NCBI GenBank assembly: GCA_029204225.1 | Contig: CM055097.1 | Coordinates: forward strand, 42,884,858 to 42,948,857 | Source: Diphasiastrum complanatum | Taxonomy: Eukaryota > Streptophyta > Lycopodiopsida > Lycopodiales > Lycopodiaceae | Direction: 5' to 3' | DNA length: 64,000 nt | Shown: piece by piece, positions 63,819 through 64,000 of the stretch | How positions within the stretch are numbered: the first letter of the stretch is position 1 | Layout: each line of letters begins with the position of its first letter | Translations under genes and position numbers: made by a program | Notes under the pieces: generated by a model | Database searches by the model: none | The model's input: the letters and a program-made list of their open reading frames with translations, nothing else | Told to the model about the DNA's origin: nothing

Positions 63819-64000
63819 ATGACATCTATAAATGCATATCTTTTGGATACTAATGAAAGGTTCAACAAAACTAACTATTCCATATGGAAAGTTAGAATGG
63901 AATCCATCATGATCATGCAAGATTTGATGGAAATTGTAAATGGTAAGGAGGGTGAACCTATTCATCCTCAAGAAAAAGCCAAATACATCAAGAGGTGCAA
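63819..64000 (+). CDS. Copia gag, N-terminal part (partial)
   Basis: ATG at 63819. It reads MTSINAYLLDTNERFNKTNY, SIWKVRMESIMIMQDLMEIV and EPIHPQEKAKYIKRC, open to the window edge. The N-K-T-N-Y-x-x-W-K pattern is the usual copia gag start. The leader between primer site and ATG has no ORF of note. Confidence 0.8.
   Translation, partial: MTSINAYLLDTNERFNKTNYSIWKVRMESIMIMQDLMEIVNGKEGEPIHPQEKAKYIKRC

Larger units (their letters stand above)
62465..64000 (+). mobile_element. Ty1/copia retrotransposon, 5' part, runs off the right edge
   Basis: 5' LTR TGTTAGAACC (62465) to ...ATTTTCA (about 63006), primer-binding site TGGTATCAGAG at 63009-63019, an 800-bp leader, then gag from 63819. The intact-looking start makes this the best candidate for a complete copia in the window, but pol lies outside. 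Confidence 0.75.

Overview
This looks like nuclear DNA of a land plant with a large, repeat-rich genome. It is AT-rich and has spliceosomal introns, Ty1/copia and Ty3/gypsy (chromovirus) retrotransposons, LINEs and hAT DNA transposons. There are no prokaryotic signs. A fern, lycophyte or gymnosperm would fit the very long introns, but the sequence alone does not settle the clade.

The backbone is one host gene on the minus strand, about 44.4 kb from start codon (49679) to stop (5316). I rebuilt it from eight exons whose GT-AG junctions and phases all agree. It encodes a 787-residue receptor-like Ser/Thr kinase: signal peptide, Pro/Ser-rich stretch, Cys-containing extracellular domain, one membrane helix and a complete RD kinase domain. 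It belongs to the ALE2 / Arabidopsis At4g02010 type. Three introns of 12.1, 12.8 and 14.6 kb hold most of the window's transposon DNA. A TATA-like box near 51.12 kb and a leader with a three-copy 104-bp repeat lie upstream.

Intron 5 (8.1-22.7 kb) carries a head-to-tail array of three related LINE copies, each bordered by long (CT)n tracts: decayed copy A (10.25-15.46 kb), a 3'-UTR-only copy C (15.46-15.71 kb) and copy B (15.71-20.69 kb), which has intact ORFs. In A and B, ORF1 and ORF2 are in the same reading frame and separated by a single UAG. ORF2 has no AUG before its conserved endonuclease start, and a potential hairpin follows the stop. This suggests a (CT)n-targeting LINE that makes ORF2 by stop-codon readthrough. 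Two short inverted-repeat elements follow; one is a hAT-type element with a perfect 8-bp target duplication.

Intron 4 (23.1-35.8 kb) holds a copia-like LTR remnant, a palindrome cluster, minus-strand LINE pieces split by an internally deleted chromovirus, and gypsy fragments. Intron 3 (36.0-48.1 kb) holds gypsy and copia remnants and a decayed hAT transposase. Upstream of the gene (51.6-64 kb) is a dense block of LTR retrotransposons: a minus copia, a minus gypsy, two further copia remnants, and a plus copia element running off the right edge. On the left (0-5 kb) are an unrecognised spliced gene fragment at the edge, a tandem duplication and a gypsy relic.
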